A stretch of 64,000 nucleotides of DNA from Alphaproteobacteria bacterium (lineage in GTDB: Bacteria > Pseudomonadota > Alphaproteobacteria > JANSWW01): positions 1-64,000 of the forward strand of contig JANSWW010000015.1 in the NCBI GenBank assembly GCA_024743275.1, given 5' to 3'. Every line of letters begins with the position of its first letter. Position 1 is the stretch's first letter. Below, one piece after another: positions 1-7,328 of this stretch. The translations under genes were made by a program, and so were the position numbers. The notes under the pieces were generated by a model, which was not told the DNA's origin, ran no database searches, and saw only the letters and a program-made list of their open reading frames with translations.

Positions 1-127
1 AGGGTAGACCAAAGGGTAGACCAAGAGTGCCTCTTCCAGGCGAACCTGGGATCAGCTAAGGTCTTGAGAAGCAAGGACCTTGGGTCTCCGCTGACGCCTG
101 GGTCAGGAGCCAACCAAAACTGACTGG
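1..127. other. Left-edge non-coding DNA of the mobile element, with direct repeats
   Basis: No gene is visible. The segment opens with two copies of GGGTAGACCAA (2-12 and 14-24). Their core GGTAGACCA recurs inside each 93-bp inverted repeat (208-216, and as its complement at 2699-2707). A short inverted pair AAGGTC/GACCTT lies around 59-82. Repeated short boxes beside a recombination core are typical of integrase arm-type sites, but that role is inferred. The segment is probably internal to a mobile element whose left end lies outside the window. Confidence 0.4.
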
Positions 128-220
128 TCTCCTGGGCACCAAGCACTCCGAAAATCAGCGGTTAACCCATTGAATTCCTTGCGATGTCCTCAAGACGTCG
201 GAGGGGCGGTAGACCATGGG
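128..220 (+). repeat. Left copy of a perfect 93-bp inverted repeat (att-like)
   Basis: It matches the reverse complement of 2695-2787 at all 93 positions, with mismatches immediately outside on both sides. It begins with the last 14 bases of the tRNA-Leu gene including CCA, and ends just after the ATGG of the integrase start. It therefore carries a copy of the integrase leader and Shine-Dalgarno (GGAGGGG) aimed at the AT-rich gene. A normal island carries direct att repeats at its two ends, so the inverted orientation is unusual. Confidence 0.93.
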
Positions 221-246
221 TATCAAGGGAGATATTGGATAGCGCC

Positions 247-1548
247 ATGAAGAAATTTGATATTGAAACAGTATTTTGGTTTATTGCGCTTACGCTAATA
301 ATCTCATTGGTTGTTTTTGCATTTCTTGAAGCAGTATACGAGCAAAATTCATATCCATTCGGTCAAGGATTCAAAAACTTTGGCGGCTCTTTTGCCGAGA
401 ATGTTGGCGTTATTTTAGGTGTTCCTACCTCATTAGCGGGATCAATTGTTGCGATAGTACTGGCTAAAAGGGCCCTTAGTCTAAGTCTCAATCAAAATCA
501 TATTGAGCAAAAAAAGATTATCCAATCGTTTCATGATAATTCATTGAGGTCTATTTTAGAACTCCGTGATGCGTACGAATTTTATAATCTTCAAATTAGA
601 AGATGCATTTATTTAGTGCAGCGGGATTGCGCTACAATATTGCCTACTGAATTAGAATTTGTAAAATTTAGAAATATTTATGAATATGATATGAACAAAA
701 TTGAAACATGTATTTCTGAAAATGTATTTCATCAATTTGACCAGCTTGAGAAAGCAAGAATAGACTTGGTTCAGAAGATGAAAAATTTTTATCTTGATCC
801 AGTTATTAATGGTTCTGTATCGAATCAAAAAAGCGATCTAATTTCATCCGAATTAATTAAAAATAAATTTTACCCTGAAAGCTTTGAGGATCCATTTGAC
901 TATAAAAAGATTTTTCTTGATTACAATATGACAGAGTACTTTAGGTTACTCCAGATAATCGAATCAAGACGACCACATGACTCAGAGAAGAGAATCGAGT
1001 TTTTTGCGAGAATTTTGGCGACAGGATTGGGTCTCAATATTGCAAGAGAAAAAGATAGATCTGGTCACTCCATAAATTCAGTGAGGTTCTTAGAGGCTTT
1101 TGTTTCAGGGGGTTATTTTGGCGCTTCTAAGTATTTTTCTCCTATGGTAATTGAAATTTTTGAAAATGATCACGGTAGAGACTATCTCATGGCGCCTTAT
1201 ATACCGGATACGCGCAAAAATGTTGCTGAAGAAACTCCCTTTCTAGATTCGAAAGAGGTTCACCTTATCAATATAGGTGCAATAATTTTTGCAAAATTGT
1301 TCTGTCATTTACCAGAAAACGAGTATTTTTCAAAAAAAATAGAGGAGTATTTTAGTATTATTGGTGGTACTGATTCGGAGATCGATAAAAATTATGTCCA
1401 ATTTCTTTCGAATAGTCTTCTTGGATCAATTAATGTACTTAAGCAGGCCGAAATATTTCAGTTTGAACCACGGGAAATACAGTATCTTGTCAGAAACACA
1501 AGAGAATATCCGAACTATCATATGGTTGGTATCGATTTAGACATGTGA
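247..1548 (+). CDS. AT-rich membrane-anchored protein of unknown function, possible phage abortive-infection type
   Basis: 433 aa from the ATG at 247. The frame is open upstream to ATG 184 inside the inverted repeat, which would add 21 residues rich in Arg. Two probable membrane helices lie near residues 10-31 and 52-74. A long, mainly helical, polar cytosolic region without a recognised catalytic motif follows. Base composition is about one-third GC, against two-thirds in the surrounding genome, so it is clearly acquired. The layout (TM, FGxSFAENxG-type linker, TM, helical domain) recalls putative AbiC-like abortive-infection proteins (putAbiC). That is a resemblance, not a demonstrated homology. 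An 8-codon mini-ORF (216-242) with a good Shine-Dalgarno ends 4 bp before ATG 247 and could couple translation. The 3' end overlaps the convergent integrase gene by 31 bp. Confidence 0.6.
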   Translation: MKKFDIETVFWFIALTLIISLVVFAFLEAVYEQNSYPFGQGFKNFGGSFAENVGVILGVPTSLAGSIVAIVLAKRALSLSLNQNHIEQKKIIQSFHDNSLRSILELRDAYEFYNLQIRRCIYLVQRDCATILPTELEFVKFRNIYEYDMNKIETCISENVFHQFDQLEKARIDLVQKMKNFYLDPVINGSVSNQKSDLISSELIKNKFYPESFEDPFDYKKIFLDYNMTEYFRLLQIIESRRPHDSEKRIEFFARILATGLGLNIAREKDRSGHSINSVRFLEAFVSGGYFGASKYFSPMVIEIFENDHGRDYLMAPYIPDTRKNVAEETPFLDSKEVHLINIGAIIFAKLFCHLPENEYFSKKIEEYFSIIGGTDSEIDKNYVQFLSNSLLGSINVLKQAEIFQFEPREIQYLVRNTREYPNYHMVGIDLDM

Positions 1549-2699
1549 TTTTCTATTGCCTTTTCAATATTTTCCAATAATTGGGGTAATTGGTACCCCT
1601 CGCCGTACCCTTCTCCCACACCCTCCAGCGTCCACCCTCCAAGCCTGTCCATGATGGGCTTCGGGCACTCCACAGCCCTCAGACGGTCCCGGAAGCTGTG
1701 CCGGAAGGAGTGAACGACGCAGCCCTCAGGCAGCCTCGGCTTCAGCCACTTGTTCAGGGCCGCACTGGCTGAGTTGGCATTACACCCGGCCTCGGACGTG
1801 TACTTGGGGAAGAGGAAGCGTCCCGGAGCCTCTCTGACTGCCCTCCTGGCCGCCCACAAGGCTTCGCCCACCAGAGGCACCTTCCGTTCACTCGCCCTGG
1901 TCTTGAGCCGCCTCCAGGGGTGAGGGCGAACGATGACGTGGGGATAGTCTCCCTCCAGAACCACATCCTCTCGCACCAGACCCGCAGCCTCCGCAAGACG
2001 CATTCCTGTGTCACTAATCAAGGCAATCAGCCATCGAGCCTCATCGTCCAACCTCCGACACTCGGCCTGGACTGACCGGATTACATCCATCGGGATGGGT
2101 TTCCTTTTGGACTGCTTCTCCTCTTCCTCACCGAAATAGATGCTGGAGAAGGCTGTAACATCGGGGAGACCGTGCTCCCTGGTGGTGAAGTTCAGGAGAG
2201 CCTGGATCGTGCTGATGGTCCTCTTCGCGGAGACAGGCTGGAGACCCTGAGCGAGTAGAGCGTCTCGATAGGCGTTGGCGTCTTCCCTGGCGTACTGATC
2301 GACAGGACGATCCCCGTGAAGCTTGATCAGCAGACCCACAGCCCTCTCGACAGCCTGACGGAAGGTCTTGGGACGGGTTGGTCCCTTGGCGTTGAGATAG
2401 AAGGCCTTGGCTTCAGACAACAGAGGAGCCGAGGACGCGTCCAGTGAGACCGGCTTCATCCGCCTGAACCGTTCCAGAGGGTCACCTCCGGACCGCCACC
2501 TCAAGGTCAGCCATTCCTCATCCAACCTTGCTGCCAGGGAGTTGGCCTTGGTGGCCGCAGCACTTGGTGACTTGGTCTTGAGCGAGAGCGTGATCCTGTC
2601 CCGCCTGTAGTGGCCCTGGAGGTCGCTAGGGACCCTCCGAGTGAAGTAGAAGACACCACGCTTGGTGAAAGTGAATGGTGCTGTGTTGGTCAACCCCAT
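1518..2699 (-). CDS. Tyrosine recombinase / phage-type integrase
   Basis: 393 aa. The N-terminal part (about 8-65) resembles the DUF6538 arm-binding region found in alphaproteobacterial integrases. A SAM-like core-binding domain follows (about 95-190), then the catalytic domain (about 205-380). Visible catalytic residues are R234 (TGMRLAEA), H330 and R333 (HSFRH), W356 (GGW) and nucleophile Y365 (YGEGY). The ATG at 2699 has GGAGGGG nine bases upstream, and both lie within the inverted repeat. The gene starts about 75 bp from the 3' end of tRNA-Leu on the same strand, the usual place for an island integrase, and could be reached by read-through from the tRNA promoter. It looks intact. GC is lower than the chromosome but higher than its convergent neighbour. 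Confidence 0.93.
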   Translation of the reverse strand: MGLTNTAPFTFTKRGVFYFTRRVPSDLQGHYRRDRITLSLKTKSPSAAATKANSLAARLDEEWLTLRWRSGGDPLERFRRMKPVSLDASSAPLLSEAKAFYLNAKGPTRPKTFRQAVERAVGLLIKLHGDRPVDQYAREDANAYRDALLAQGLQPVSAKRTISTIQALLNFTTREHGLPDVTAFSSIYFGEEEEKQSKRKPIPMDVIRSVQAECRRLDDEARWLIALISDTGMRLAEAAGLVREDVVLEGDYPHVIVRPHPWRRLKTRASERKVPLVGEALWAARRAVREAPGRFLFPKYTSEAGCNANSASAALNKWLKPRLPEGCVVHSFRHSFRDRLRAVECPKPIMDRLGGWTLEGVGEGYGEGYQLPQLLENIEKAIENHMSKSIPTI

Positions 2700-2787
2700 G
2701 GTCTACCGCCCCTCCGACGTCTTGAGGACATCGCAAGGAATTCAATGGGTTAACCGCTGATTTTCGGAGTGCTTGGTGCCCAGGAGA
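2695..2787 (-). repeat. Right copy of the 93-bp inverted repeat (att site at tRNA-Leu)
   Basis: Reverse complement of 128-220, perfect over 93 bp. It covers the last 14 nt of tRNA-Leu, the 74-bp spacer, and the integrase ribosome-binding site and first codon. In this copy the frame of ATG 184 gives a 13-codon leader that stops while overlapping the integrase ATG. In the left copy the same frame runs on into the AT-rich gene. Confidence 0.93.
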
Positions 2788-2860
2788 AGACTCGAACTTC
2801 CACGACCTTTCGGCCACAGGTACCTGAAACCTGCGCGTCTACCAATTCCGCCACCTGGGC
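2774..2860 (-). tRNA. tRNA-Leu(CAG), CCA encoded
   Basis: 87 nt. The 5' GCCCAGG pairs with the 3' CCTGGGC, followed by discriminator A and encoded CCA. The anticodon arm CAGGT-TTCAGGT-ACCTG gives anticodon CAG. A long variable arm, a D-arm with GGTAGACGC and a T-arm with GTTCGAGTC are present, as expected of a class II leucine tRNA. The gene is complete, and its 3' end is the integration target of the adjacent recombinase. Confidence 0.95.
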
Positions 2861-2880
2861 AGGTGCTGGAAAGAGCCGGG

Positions 2881-2909
2881 GTTTTAGGGCGGTCGGCTTT
2901 GCTTGTCAA
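2881..2909 (-). promoter_or_regulatory. Sigma-70-type promoter of tRNA-Leu
   Basis: On the minus strand TTGACA (2909-2904), a 17-bp spacer, then TAAAAC (2886-2881). The discriminator is GC-rich (CCCGGC), as in stringently controlled stable-RNA promoters. The predicted transcription start is about 14 bp ahead of the tRNA 5' end. A second TTGACA lies 24 bp upstream in a tandem repeat. Confidence 0.65.
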
Positions 2910-2952
2910 CGGTTGTGTCGATGGTTTTGTCAACGGTTGTGTCGGCGGTTTT
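2905..2952. repeat. 24-bp tandem repeat (two units) at the tRNA-Leu promoter
   Basis: Units 2905-2928 and 2929-2952 differ at two positions (GTCAACGGTTGTGTCG followed by ATGG or GCGG, then TTTT). Each unit contributes a minus-strand TTGACA, so the -35 element is duplicated. The rest of 2861-3127 shows no gene. Confidence 0.8.
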
Positions 2953-3127
2953 CGCCGATCGTCGTTCCGCCGGGCTTGAGGCCGGTGCAGGGGTTGCGGT
3001 CGGGACGGCTTTCCAGCGCCGCGACATACTCCCCGCGCTTTGGGCACGACACCAATTAAGGTATTGAAGTTCTAAGGCGCGGTCTCTAATCGAAGGCCGG
3101 CAATCCCATGACACGAGGGGTAGGGTG

Positions 3128-4078
3128 ATGTCCGCACAGGTCGCAACGGTTTTCGGGGGTTCCGGGTTCATCGGGCGCTATGTGGTCCGGCGGCTCGCCA
3201 AGGCCGGCTATCGGGTCAACGTCGCCGTTCGCGATGTCGAGCGGGCGAAATTCCTACGGCCTTTGGGCGATGTCGGCCAGATCACCGCGATCCCGACGAC
3301 GGTCACCGACCGGGACCAGGTCGCCCGCGCCATCGACAGCGCCGATGTGGTCGTCAATCTGATCGGCATCCTCTATGAGGGCGGCGGCAACAGCTTCGCC
3401 GGCGTCCAGGCCGAGGGGCCCAAGTTGATCGCCGAGGAGGCGGCCAAGGCGGGTGCGACGCGTCTCGTGCAGGTCTCCGCGATCGGGGCCAGCGCGACCT
3501 CGCCCAGCGATTATGCCCGGTCCAAGGCGGCCGGCGAAAAGGCGGTGCTAGAGGCCTTCCCGGACGCGACGATCCTGCGCCCCTCCGTGGTCTTCGGGCC
3601 GGAGGACGGATTCTTCAACCGTTTCGCCTCGATCGCCCGGATGTCGCCGGTCCTGCCGCTGTTCGGCGGCGGCACCACCAAGTTTCAGCCGGTCTATGTC
3701 GGGGACGTCGCCGACGCGGTGATGAAGGGGCTCACCGACCCGGAGACCAGGGGCAAGACCTATGAGCTCGGCGGGCCGCGGGTCTATACCTTCAAGGAGC
3801 TGATGGAGATCGTCTGCAAGGAGACCAAGCGCAAGAAGGTCCTGTTGCCCCTGCCCTATGCCGCCGGCGATCTGCAGGCGACCTTCATGGAGCTGCTGCC
3901 CCATCCGCCGCTCACGCGGGATCAGATGAAGCTGCTGCGCCGGGACAATGTGGTGACACCGGACGGGGTGGGCACGCTCGCCGATCTCGGCATCGAGGCG
4001 ACCAGCGTCGAGGCCATCGTCCCGTCCTATCTCGACCGCTTCCGCCCCGGCGGCCGCTTCAATTCGGTCGAAACTTAA
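3128..4078 (+). CDS. NDUFA9-like NAD(P)-binding epimerase/dehydratase family protein
   Basis: 316 aa. The N-terminal Rossmann motif GGSGFIGRYVV (about residues 9-19) is followed by an atypical short-chain dehydrogenase fold. The family is the bacterial counterpart of the mitochondrial complex I accessory subunit NDUFA9 and is common in alphaproteobacteria as an isolated gene. Binding of a reduced dinucleotide is expected. A true epimerase activity is not. ATG 3128 is chosen because GAGGGG lies about 8 bp upstream. An in-frame GTG sits just ahead at 3125. The stop is 6 bp from the end of the convergent alcohol dehydrogenase gene. Confidence 0.85.
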   Translation: MSAQVATVFGGSGFIGRYVVRRLAKAGYRVNVAVRDVERAKFLRPLGDVGQITAIPTTVTDRDQVARAIDSADVVVNLIGILYEGGGNSFAGVQAEGPKLIAEEAAKAGATRLVQVSAIGASATSPSDYARSKAAGEKAVLEAFPDATILRPSVVFGPEDGFFNRFASIARMSPVLPLFGGGTTKFQPVYVGDVADAVMKGLTDPETRGKTYELGGPRVYTFKELMEIVCKETKRKKVLLPLPYAAGDLQATFMELLPHPPLTRDQMKLLRRDNVVTPDGVGTLADLGIEATSVEAIVPSYLDRFRPGGRFNSVET

Positions 4079-4084
4079 GCGCGA

Positions 4085-5134
4085 TTAGGCGTCGAACCGG
4101 TCGACCACGGTGACGCCGGCCGGTTGGCCGCCATCCATCTTGCGCAGAGCGTCGCCGACCTCCGACAGGGCGATCCGCCGGGTCGCGAGGCCGCCCAGAT
4201 CGAGCCGGCCCGCCCGGATCATGTCGAACATCGGCGCGAAGCCGGCGGCCCCCAGGCCGCGCATACCGAGGATCGAGAGCTGCCGGGCATAGATCATGTC
4301 GAGCAGGGGCAGGGGCACCGTCGCATGGCGCCCGACCGGCATGCCGACCTGGACATGGCGGCCGAGTTTGCGCAGGGACCGGAGCGCGTTCTCGAAGGTG
4401 TCGGCCGTGCCGAGTCCGTCGATGGCGACATGGGCGCCGCCGTCGGTCAGGTCGCGGACGGCTTCCCCGACATTCTCCATGCCGGCGACGTTGAGCACGG
4501 CGTTCGCGCCCATCTCCCGGGCTTTGTCGAGGGCGCCGTCGTCGATGTCGATGGCCAGCACCCGGGCGCCGAGGCCCGCGGCGATCAGGATCGCCGAGAG
4601 GCCGACGCCGCCGCTGCCATGGACCGCGACCCATTCCCCCGGCGCCAGCCTTGCCCGGTCCGTCAGGGCCCGCCAGGCGGTCGTCACCCGGCAGCCCATG
4701 GCCGCCGCCTCGACATAGCCCAGGCTGTCCGGCAGGCGGACAAGGTTGAAGTCGGCGCGGGGAATCGTGACCTGCTCGGCGAAGGCCCCCCAGAAGGAAA
4801 AGCCGATCACTTGCTGTGCGTCGCAGACGGTCGGCTCGCCCGCCCGGCATTCCGGGCAATGGCCGCACCCGAGAATGAACGGGGCGGTCACCCGGTCGCC
4901 GACGGAAAAGCCGCGACATTCGGCGCCGACCGCCAGGATCTCCCCGGCGAATTCGTGGCCCATGACATGGGGCAGCACGACGTCGGGATCGACGCCTTTC
5001 CAGGCATGATGATCCGACCGGCATACCCCGCAGGCCCGGACGGCGACGACGACGCCGTCGGCCGGGCAGTTGCGGTCCGGCACGTCGTGCAGGGTGAGCG
5101 GCCCGTCATAGCTTTCCATCAGTGCCGCTTTCAT
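4085..5134 (-). CDS. Zinc-dependent alcohol dehydrogenase (MDR family)
   Basis: 349 aa. Medium-chain dehydrogenase with catalytic-zinc residues in CRSDHHAW and GHEFAG, the four-cysteine structural-zinc lobe CGHCPECRAGEPTVC (about 92-106), and a Rossmann motif GSGGVGLSA near 173. It should oxidise an alcohol or polyol with NAD(P). The substrate cannot be told. ATG 5134 has a purine-rich Shine-Dalgarno (GGGGGAGGG). It is followed on the same strand by no partner and is preceded, 34 bp upstream, by the end of the PLP lyase gene, so the two may be cotranscribed. Confidence 0.88.
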   Translation of the reverse strand: MKAALMESYDGPLTLHDVPDRNCPADGVVVAVRACGVCRSDHHAWKGVDPDVVLPHVMGHEFAGEILAVGAECRGFSVGDRVTAPFILGCGHCPECRAGEPTVCDAQQVIGFSFWGAFAEQVTIPRADFNLVRLPDSLGYVEAAAMGCRVTTAWRALTDRARLAPGEWVAVHGSGGVGLSAILIAAGLGARVLAIDIDDGALDKAREMGANAVLNVAGMENVGEAVRDLTDGGAHVAIDGLGTADTFENALRSLRKLGRHVQVGMPVGRHATVPLPLLDMIYARQLSILGMRGLGAAGFAPMFDMIRAGRLDLGGLATRRIALSEVGDALRKMDGGQPAGVTVVDRFDA

Positions 5135-5168
5135 GGCCCTCCCCCTCTTCAGCCAAATGGTTGCCGCC

Positions 5169-6212
5169 TCAGGCGATCACGGTTTCCGTCGCGACAATGA
5201 GCGGCCGGGCACCTTCGGGCAGCGCGGTTTTCCTGAGGCCCGCCAAACCGGCCGCCCCGGACGGCGAGGTCCCGATTCCCAGCGCCCGGAGATCTCGAAC
5301 CGCCTCTTCCGCCTCGTCGTCCGACACGTCGGTATAGCGAACGCCGGCCGCCTCCAGCGCATGGAAGGCCAGCAGCGACGGGTCCTTGCAGTCCAGCCGG
5401 CTCATGTTGGACACCGGACCGTCGGCGGTCACCGGCTTGCCCGCGGCGTGACTCGCGGCAAGGCATCTCGCGGCGCTGGGCTCGACCACGACGATCTCGG
5501 TCGCCGCGGGCCAATGGGCGCGGATCTGATGGGCCATGGCGGCGGCGATGCCGCCGACCCCCGCTTGCACGAAGACATGGGTCGGCCACCGGCCGGTGGC
5601 GGCGAAATGCCGGCGAAGCTCCTCCGGGATCACCGTATAGCCCTCCATCACCCAGGCCGGCAGGCGCGTATAGCCGGGCCAGGACCCGTCGGCGAGCAGG
5701 ATGGCGCCGGTCTCCTCCGCGTCCTTGAGGGCGATCGCCACCGCCTCGTCATAGACCGACCCGGACCGCACCACCTGGGCGTCTTTCCCGCGCAGCCGGT
5801 CGGCGAAGCTCTCCGGGACCGTGGCGGCGAGATGGATGCGCGCCTTGGCGCCGAAAATCCTGGCGCCGGCGGCGACGGACAGGCCGTGATTGCCCGCACT
5901 GGCGCAGACGAAGGTGGTCTCGGCCGCCGCCTCGCGAAACGGCGCGCCGGTATGGTCGGACGGGGCGGGAACGGTACCCGTCCGGGCGCCATAGGCTTCC
6001 GCCAGATGGCGGGCCACCGCATAGACTCCGCCCAGCGCCTTGAAGGATCCCAGCCCCATGCGGGCCGTCTCGTCCTTGACCAACAGGGACGGCAGGCCGG
6101 GCGGGGCGATCTCGCGGAGCGGCGTTTCGGCATAGGCCGGGCAGGCGGCGAGCAGGGCCAGGGGATGGGCCGGATCCGGGGAGAAGAGATCCGAGGCTTT
6201 TGGATTGCTCAT
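5169..6212 (-). CDS. PLP-dependent lyase, diaminopropionate ammonia-lyase / threonine dehydratase-like
   Basis: 347 aa, fold type II PLP enzyme. The Schiff-base lysine is in GSFKALGG (about residues 52-59), the substrate loop is SAGNHG, and the phosphate-binding glycine loop is AGVGGIAA. The motifs and the order of segments suit the diaminopropionate ammonia-lyase (DpaL) group, which makes pyruvate and ammonia, but the protein is shorter than the usual 400 aa. A general serine/threonine deaminase remains possible. Its ATG overlaps the uppP stop (ATGA), so translation is coupled. Confidence 0.78.
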   Translation of the reverse strand: MSNPKASDLFSPDPAHPLALLAACPAYAETPLREIAPPGLPSLLVKDETARMGLGSFKALGGVYAVARHLAEAYGARTGTVPAPSDHTGAPFREAAAETTFVCASAGNHGLSVAAGARIFGAKARIHLAATVPESFADRLRGKDAQVVRSGSVYDEAVAIALKDAEETGAILLADGSWPGYTRLPAWVMEGYTVIPEELRRHFAATGRWPTHVFVQAGVGGIAAAMAHQIRAHWPAATEIVVVEPSAARCLAASHAAGKPVTADGPVSNMSRLDCKDPSLLAFHALEAAGVRYTDVSDDEAEEAVRDLRALGIGTSPSGAAGLAGLRKTALPEGARPLIVATETVIA

Positions 6213-7009
6213 AGATAGATCCAGACGAGAAGGGCGCCGCCGAGCAGCAGCCGATAGACAACGAAGATCGTATGGCTCGCCCGCCTGAGCCACGCCATCA
6301 GACCCCAGATAACGACGATGGCCGAGAGGAAGGCAAGGCCCCCGGCGATGAGGGCGTCGAGGGTGAGCCGGCTGTCGCCGCCCTCGATCAGGTCCTTGCC
6401 CGCCAGCAACCCGGCGGCGGCGATCAGCGGGATGCTGAGCAGCATGGAGAATTTCGCCCCGTCGGCCCGCTCGAAGCCGAGGAGCCGGGCCGCCGTCATG
6501 GTGATGCCGGAACGGCTGGTGCCGGGAATGAAGGCGAGGCATTGGGCGAGGCCGATGACGACCGCGTCGACGGCGCCGACATGCTCGATCCGCCGGATGG
6601 TCATGCCCGCCTTGTCACAGACATAGAGCAGGATCGCGAAGCCGATGGTCGCCCATGCGATGACCTCGGCGCTGCGGAACAGCATGTCCACCTGATAGGT
6701 CTTAAGGGCATAGCCGGCCCCCACGGCGGGAATCGTTCCCAGCACCACCATCAGGGCCAGGCGGGCCATCGGGTCGCGCTTGCCGCGCAGGGCCCGGCCC
6801 ACGCCGCCGATCATTCCGAAAACGTCGCGCCAGAAATAGATCAGCACCGCCAGCAAGGTGCCGACATGGACGGCGATGTCGATCTCGATGCCCTGGTCGG
6901 GCCAGCCGAGGACCTGGGAGGGGAGGATGAGATGGGCCGAGGACGAGACTGGGAGAAACTCCGTGATTCCCTGGACCAGGGCCAGGATGGCCAATTGAAA
7001 CAGCGTCAC
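6209..7009 (-). CDS. uppP: Undecaprenyl-diphosphatase UppP (BacA)
   Basis: 266 aa, polytopic inner-membrane protein. It recycles undecaprenyl pyrophosphate to the monophosphate carrier for peptidoglycan and other envelope polymers. Both hallmark motifs are present: QGITEFLPVSSSAHLIL near residue 14-30 and PGTSRSGITMT around 162-172. The start is GTG 7009, with GGGGAGGAA a few bases upstream. Overproduction in other bacteria gives bacitracin resistance. The downstream PLP lyase start overlaps its stop codon. Confidence 0.95.
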   Translation of the reverse strand: MTLFQLAILALVQGITEFLPVSSSAHLILPSQVLGWPDQGIEIDIAVHVGTLLAVLIYFWRDVFGMIGGVGRALRGKRDPMARLALMVVLGTIPAVGAGYALKTYQVDMLFRSAEVIAWATIGFAILLYVCDKAGMTIRRIEHVGAVDAVVIGLAQCLAFIPGTSRSGITMTAARLLGFERADGAKFSMLLSIPLIAAAGLLAGKDLIEGGDSRLTLDALIAGGLAFLSAIVVIWGLMAWLRRASHTIFVVYRLLLGGALLVWIYL

Positions 7010-7328
7010 CGGATTCCTCCCCCTCTTCTGCCGCCCCTATCTTCTGACGCTGGTCATGCCATAATTTTCCTATGGCTTGTAGGGCTATCCCACGGAATTG
7101 CCGAGATATGCCTATTAGTTCCGATTTGAGACTAAAAATTCGAGGAGTTTGGGCAAAACACCTTAACCCTGCCCCTGCGGCGAAAATTTGCCGGAAAATT
7201 AGTTACCTAGTACTGTCCTAATTTGATTTTTTGCGTGCATTTGCGGAATCCCTTCTGTATAGGACCCTCCCGCCCCGCGTGAAGCAGAGGCGAGAAAGTC
7301 ACAGATAAAAGTGTTTTGGGGACCGCTC
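7010..7328. other. Divergent intergenic region uppP/gltD
   Basis: 319 bp without a supported gene. It is more AT-rich than its surroundings between about 7060 and 7250, as expected for two divergent promoters. I found no hexamer pair with correct spacing that I would defend; TATAGG at 7258-7263 is the best -10 candidate for gltD. No terminator and no tRNA were seen. Confidence 0.5.

Noticed and set aside
128..2787. Inverted repeat as an assembly artefact at a contig end
   Set aside because: Considered because it lies near the window edge, but the repeat is flanked by unique DNA on both sides and by two different genes inside. It is kept as real, subject to long-read confirmation.
1..2860. 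A complete, excisable island with direct attL/attR repeats
   Set aside because: No direct-orientation copy of the tRNA-Leu 3' end was found in 1-127. The only second copy is inverted. The true left end must lie outside the window.
2884..3171. Small minus-strand ORF upstream of tRNA-Leu
   Set aside because: It overlaps the tRNA promoter and a tandem repeat, has no ribosome-binding site and resembles no family.
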